A stretch of DNA of 64,000 nucleotides from Neocallimastix lanati (nom. inval.). Taxonomy: Eukaryota; Neocallimastigomycota; Neocallimastigomycetes; Neocallimastigales; Neocallimastigaceae. Shown here one piece after another: positions 60,016 to 64,000 of this stretch; within the stretch, counting starts at the first letter, position 1; each line of letters opens with the position of its first letter. A program made the translations under genes and the position numbers. Under the pieces are notes generated by a model. It saw only the letters and a list, made by a program, of their open reading frames with translations, was not told the origin of the DNA and made no database searches. Where the stretch lies: positions 1,021,001 through 1,085,000 of the forward strand of contig JACVTC010000044.1 of NCBI GenBank assembly GCA_016946835.1, read 5' to 3'.

Positions 60016-60470
60016 TTAATAATCTGGTAAATAACGCAAGTGTTAAATAAATAGTTAAACAAAAATTTAAAGTACAGATAAAATTTAAGGGGAGTGTGCA
60101 TTTCGAAAATTTTTATTACAAAAATTTGTATTTTGTTGTATGGCTTAAATATTTTTAATTTTAAGCCACTTAATTTTATTAAAAATTTAATGAATAATAA
60201 TTAATTAATTAAATAAATAAAATTACAATTCTCAAAAATTTTCAAACACGTAATCTTACGTGGGGCGTATATCTAATTGTATCATAATTTTGTGGCTTTT
60301 TTCTACAATTTTTAAAAAGCCATATATTCACAATATGGCGTGAATAATAAATGTGGTGATATTTTATGACGAAAATTTATAAGCCACCAAAAATTTGGCG
60401 AAATTCAACTGGACGAAATTCAACTTTTGGCGAAATACAACACTTCAATAAATAATAATTAGGTTAGGTA
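60016..60470 (+). repeat. Possible terminal region of the Mutator-like element
   Basis: This mixed-composition stretch between element D and a minisatellite contains three near-copies of GGCGAAATTCAAC (about 60400-60442). It also has TGGGGCGTATA, ATATGGCGTGAA and similar non-AT motifs unlike the neighbouring DNA. It lies upstream of the transposase relic at 61159 and could be its 5' terminal repeat. No matching right end was found, so the call is tentative. Confidence 0.3.
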
Positions 60471-60476
60471 TTTCTA

Positions 60477-60910
60477 TTTAACATTAAAAAATAAAATAAA
60501 AATAAGAAATAAGAAAACTTTTTTTTTAAACATTGAAAAATAAAATAAAATAAAAATAAGAAATAAGAAAACTTTTTTTTTAAATATTGAAAAATAAAAT
60601 AAAATAAAAATAAGAAATAAGAAAACTTTTTTTTAAATATTGAAAAATAAAATAAAATAAAAATAAGAAATAAGAAAACTTTTTTTTAAACATTGAAAAA
60701 TAAAATAAAATAAAAATAAATATGTATTTTATTTTTTAATGCTTAAAAAATAAAAAAAAAAATAAGAAATAGGAAAACTTTTTTCTTAAAACATTAAAAA
60801 ATAAAATAAAAATAATAAGAAAACTTTTTTATTAAACATTAAAAAATAAAATAAAAATAAATAAAAATTTTATTTTTTAAGCATTAAAAAATAAAAAAAT
60901 AAAATAAAAT
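60477..60910 (+). repeat. A/T minisatellite, ~55-base unit
   Basis: Six to seven tandem copies of a unit made of CATTGAAAAATAAAATAAAA, TAAGAAATAAGAAAAC and a T-run. Later units are shorter and more diverged. A-rich DNA continues to about 61120. Confidence 0.75.
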
Positions 60911-61158
60911 AAAAAATTAAAAAAAAAAATAAAAATAAATAAATAAAATAGTAAATAAAGAAATAATAAATAATTAATAATTAAATAATTATTTGAATAA
61001 TTATATAATTAATTAAAAAAAGTTTTATTATTTTAAATATTAAAAAAATTAAAAAAAGGTTTATTATTTTAAATATTAAAAAAAAAAAAAAAAAAAAAGT
61101 TTCAAAGCATTTAAAAGTATATTTATTAAAATATTTTATTGAAAAATTTTAATTATCA

Positions 61159-62592
61159 ATGGAAGACAATATAAAAATTGAAATAAGTGAAACAAATCGA
61201 GGAAATGAACAAATTATTATTAATAAAAAATACAAATTTAATTTTTCATTTCAAAGGAAAGATAAATCAAAAATTTATGGATACACCGAATATAAGACTT
61301 TAAATAAATGTAAATCTTTAATTATTTTAAATGATAAAAAGGAGGTTTTAAAATATGAAAGTTTACATAACCATCTCGAAAAAGAAATTGATGTGTTTAT
61401 ATCAGTAGCAAAGCATAAAATTAAGGAAGAAATTAAGAAAAATTCAATTCCTATAGATATAAAACCTAAACATATATTTAATGCCGTTTCTCAATAAATG
61501 GGACTTATATGTCCCGAATATAGTACAATTAGATCCCAAATAGTAAGAAATATAAATAAACAATTTCCTCCAAACATAAAAAGTTTTGATGATATTCCCA
61601 TTGAATCAAAATATTATAAAACGAAAAGAAATGAAAATTTTATGATATTTAAAAATACTGATTTAATAATCTTTCAATCACCATTCCAAAAATATTTATT
61701 TTCGAATTATCATAAAAATATATTTGCGGACGGTACATTTTATGCAGCTCCGAAATTTAGTTATCAGTTATTTATAACAAGAACTTATGTTGTGGAATTT
61801 AATATGTTTTACACTACTTCCATTTCTATATTAAAAAATAAAGAACAATCTACATATGAAACATTATTTAAAGAAATAAAAAAAATGCAAATAAATTTAG
61901 GAGTAATACATTAATTACTACAATTAATTTTCATTGTGATTTTGAACAAGGTATATTTAATGCCGCAAAAAAGTTTTTCCCAATATAAATATTAAATATT
62001 GTGTTTGATATTACAAAAGATCATTAGAAAAACAAAAAAATATATTATGTTATCATGAAGTGAAGAATAATAATGATGTATATATTTATTATAAAGCTAT
62101 TTCGAACTTACCGTTTATAAACCCTAACTATATATTTGATATTTATATTATAATAAAAAGAATTTGTTAAAAAAAAAAGTATAATAATTTTCTGCAATTT
62201 TTAGAATATTTTAATAAAAATCATTTACTTAAGTATAATATTAATAATTGGAATTATTATGAAAATATAGAGCATTTAACAAACAATGCATCAGAATCTT
62301 ATAATAGCTACTTAAATAATATATTTCCAAATAAACCTTTATTTTATAAATTAATATATATATTAAAAGAAGAAGAAAACTTATCTTATAATGATTACAA
62401 AGGAGAACTAAAGGAAATTGCAAAAAAAAGCAAAAAATATTTAGTGCAACTGATGAAATTAAAATTTTAATTGAAAATTACAAAAGTAAGGAAATAAATT
62501 TATTTTATAATGGATGCAACAGAAATGAATTAATTAAATTATGGAAAGAATGTTTAATTGATTTAAACGATATAAATATTAATTTAAAATAA
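61159..62592 (+). pseudogene. Second Mutator-like transposase relic
   Basis: It starts MEDNIKIEISETNRGNEQII, closely parallel to the relic at 52757-54181. A FLYWCH-like segment (YKFNFSFQRKDKSKIYGYTEY ... HNHLEKEI) follows. One TAA at 61495-61497 interrupts the frame between AVSQ and MGLICPEY. The MULE domain has IFADGTFYAAP (Asp), a frameshift near 61890, FHCDFEQG (second Asp) and, near 62280, NNASESYNSYL (Glu). The C-terminus LIKLWKECLIDLNDI matches the other copy. Catalytic residues survive but the frame does not. Amino acid divergence from the first copy shows they are not a recent duplicate. Confidence 0.82.
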
Positions 62593-62893
62593 ATAATCTT
62601 AATTTAAAAAAATGCTAGAAAAATAAAAATTTATTTATTTTAAATTTATATTTATAATCGTTTAAATAATAATTAAATATTCTTAATTTAAAAAATTGCT
62701 AGAAAAATACAAATTTATTTACTTATTGTGTTTATTTAATAATCTTAATAGAAATTATCTTTTAGTTATTTTTATTAATTTATAACTAAAACCGATTTAT
62801 TTGATACTAGTTAAAATTTTATTAATATCAATATCAATATTATATAATTATAAATTTTATTAATATCAATATACATATATTCATATTCAACTA
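62593..62893. other. AT-rich spacer
   Basis: Contains a short repeated segment (AATAATCTTAATTTAAAAAATGC-TAGAAAAATA at about 62591 and 62673). Nothing else recognised. Confidence 0.5.
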
Positions 62894-64000
62894 TTTATTT
62901 TATTTTATTTTATTTTATTTTATTTTATTTTATTTTATTTTATTTTATTTTATTTTATTTTATTTTGTTTTATTTTGTTTTATTTTGTTTTATTTTGTTT
63001 TATTTTATTTTATTTTATTTTATTTTATTTTATTTTATTTTATTTTATTTTATTTTATTTTATTTTATTTTATTCAATCTGTACTTATATTTATGTTTTT
63101 ACTATTCATTTTATTTTATTTTATTTTATTTTATTTTATTCAATCTGTACTTATATTTATGTTTCTACTATTCATTTTATTTTATTATATTTTATTTTAT
63201 TTTATTTTATTTTATTTTATTCAATCTGTACTTATATTTATGTTTTTTCTATTCATTTTATTTTATTTTATTTTATTTTATTTTATTTTATTTTATTTTA
63301 TTTTATTTTAGTTTATTTTATTTTATTCAATCTGTACTTTACATTTCTAATTCTACTATTTATTTTATTTTATTTTATTTTATTTTATTTTATTCAATCT
63401 GTACTTTATATTTCTAATTCTATTATTTATTTTATTTTATTTTATTTTATTTTATTTTATTTTATTTTATTTTATTTTATTTTATTTAATTCATTCTGTA
63501 CTTTACATTTCTAATTCTACTATTTATTTTATTTTATTTTATTTTATTTTATTTTATTTTATTTTATTTTATTTTATTTTATTTTATTTTATTTTATTTT
63601 ATTTTATTTTATTCATTCTGTACTTTACATTTCTAATTCTACTATTTATTTTATTTTATTTTATTTTATTTTATTTTATTTTATTTTATTTTATTTTATT
63701 TTATTTTATTTTATTCAATCTATACTTTACATTTCTAATTCTACTATTTATTTTATTTTATTTTATTTTATTTTATTTTATTTTATTTTATTTTATTTAA
63801 TTCATTCTGTACTTTACATTTCTAATTCTACTATTTATTTTATTTTATTTTATTTTATTTTATTTTATTTTATTTTATTTTATTTTATTTTATTTTATTT
63901 TATTTTATTTTATTCAATCTGTACTTTACATTTCTAATTCTACTATTTATTTTATTTTATTTTATTTAATTTTATTTTATTTAATTTTATTTTATTTTAT
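62894..64000 (+). repeat. Compound satellite: TTTTA pentamers with embedded 40-base cores
   Basis: An almost continuous (TTTTA)n array reaches the window end. Ten core units are embedded in it, with CAATCTGTACT or CATTCTGTACT starting near 63075, 63141, 63222, 63328, 63395, 63492, 63614, 63716, 63803 and 63915. The first three cores read CTTATATTTATGTTT.CTATTCA. The last seven read CTTTA.ATTTCTAATTCTA, so there are two subtypes. Spacers vary from about 20 to 90 bases. The long overlapping open frames here (poly FYFIL) are a by-product of the pentamer and not genes. Confidence 0.92.

Noticed and set aside
62965-63514. Three long overlapping open frames rich in Phe, Tyr, Ile and Leu
   Set aside because: They are a consequence of the TTTTA pentamer, which has no stop in any plus frame; no gene is implied.

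Overview
The window looks like a very AT-rich fungal nuclear contig, most likely from an anaerobic gut fungus (Neocallimastigomycota). This rests on four things: long A/T-only intergenic DNA, short GT-AG introns, a CotH-type secreted protein with introns, and intronless bacterial-type enzymes fitted with signal peptides. It is an inference, because no rRNA or other phylogenetic marker is present.

Six host genes can be supported. They are the 3' part of UDP-glucose 6-dehydrogenase (1-1405, +, 5 exons), a secreted SUEL-lectin/GT34-like glycosyltransferase fusion (9273-10858, -, 3 exons), a complete PEX11-like peroxin (12695-13833, -, 4 exons), a bacterial-type HAD hydrolase with a signal peptide (14581-16437, +), a CotH-family protein (18643-21215, -, 7 exons) and a bacterial-type SAM methyltransferase with a signal peptide (25625-27238, +). 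Four of the six (UGDH, the lectin-GT, HAD and the methyltransferase) fit sugar-nucleotide or glycan chemistry, but they do not form an operon and the link is only thematic.

The rest, roughly 21-64 kb plus 1.6-9 kb, is mostly transposable elements. There are two Copia elements (2301-8338, decayed; 35532-41573, young with a single in-frame stop) and two solo LTRs of the second family with 5-bp target duplications. A decayed gag-only LTR element lies at 21671-25100 (-). Two related ~3.8-kb non-autonomous LTR elements lie at 32743-42682 (-, split by the young Copia) and 46378-50159 (+), and a 5.4-kb composite LTR element at 54608-60010 (+). There is also a GC-richer gypsy gag-protease relic (43138-44706), two 3' LINE fragments in inverted orientation, and two Mutator-like transposase relics. 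The window ends in a TTTTA-based compound satellite (about 62894-64000).

The most interesting content is in the LTR elements. The non-autonomous ones carry decayed copies of what look like host genes: a BAR-like protein in three elements, and an M13 (neprilysin-like) metallopeptidase in the composite one. All families with a visible 5' end share an identical 14-nt primer-binding site that fits a half-tRNA-Lys(CUU) primer. All families with a visible 3' end have a perfect 9-13-bp stem-loop directly before the polypurine tract, different in sequence from family to family. Most also carry arrays of short hairpins in the leader, and those of two families differ by paired changes in the stems. Together these suggest a group of LTR retrotransposons with conserved RNA architecture that mobilises non-autonomous, gene-capturing derivatives.
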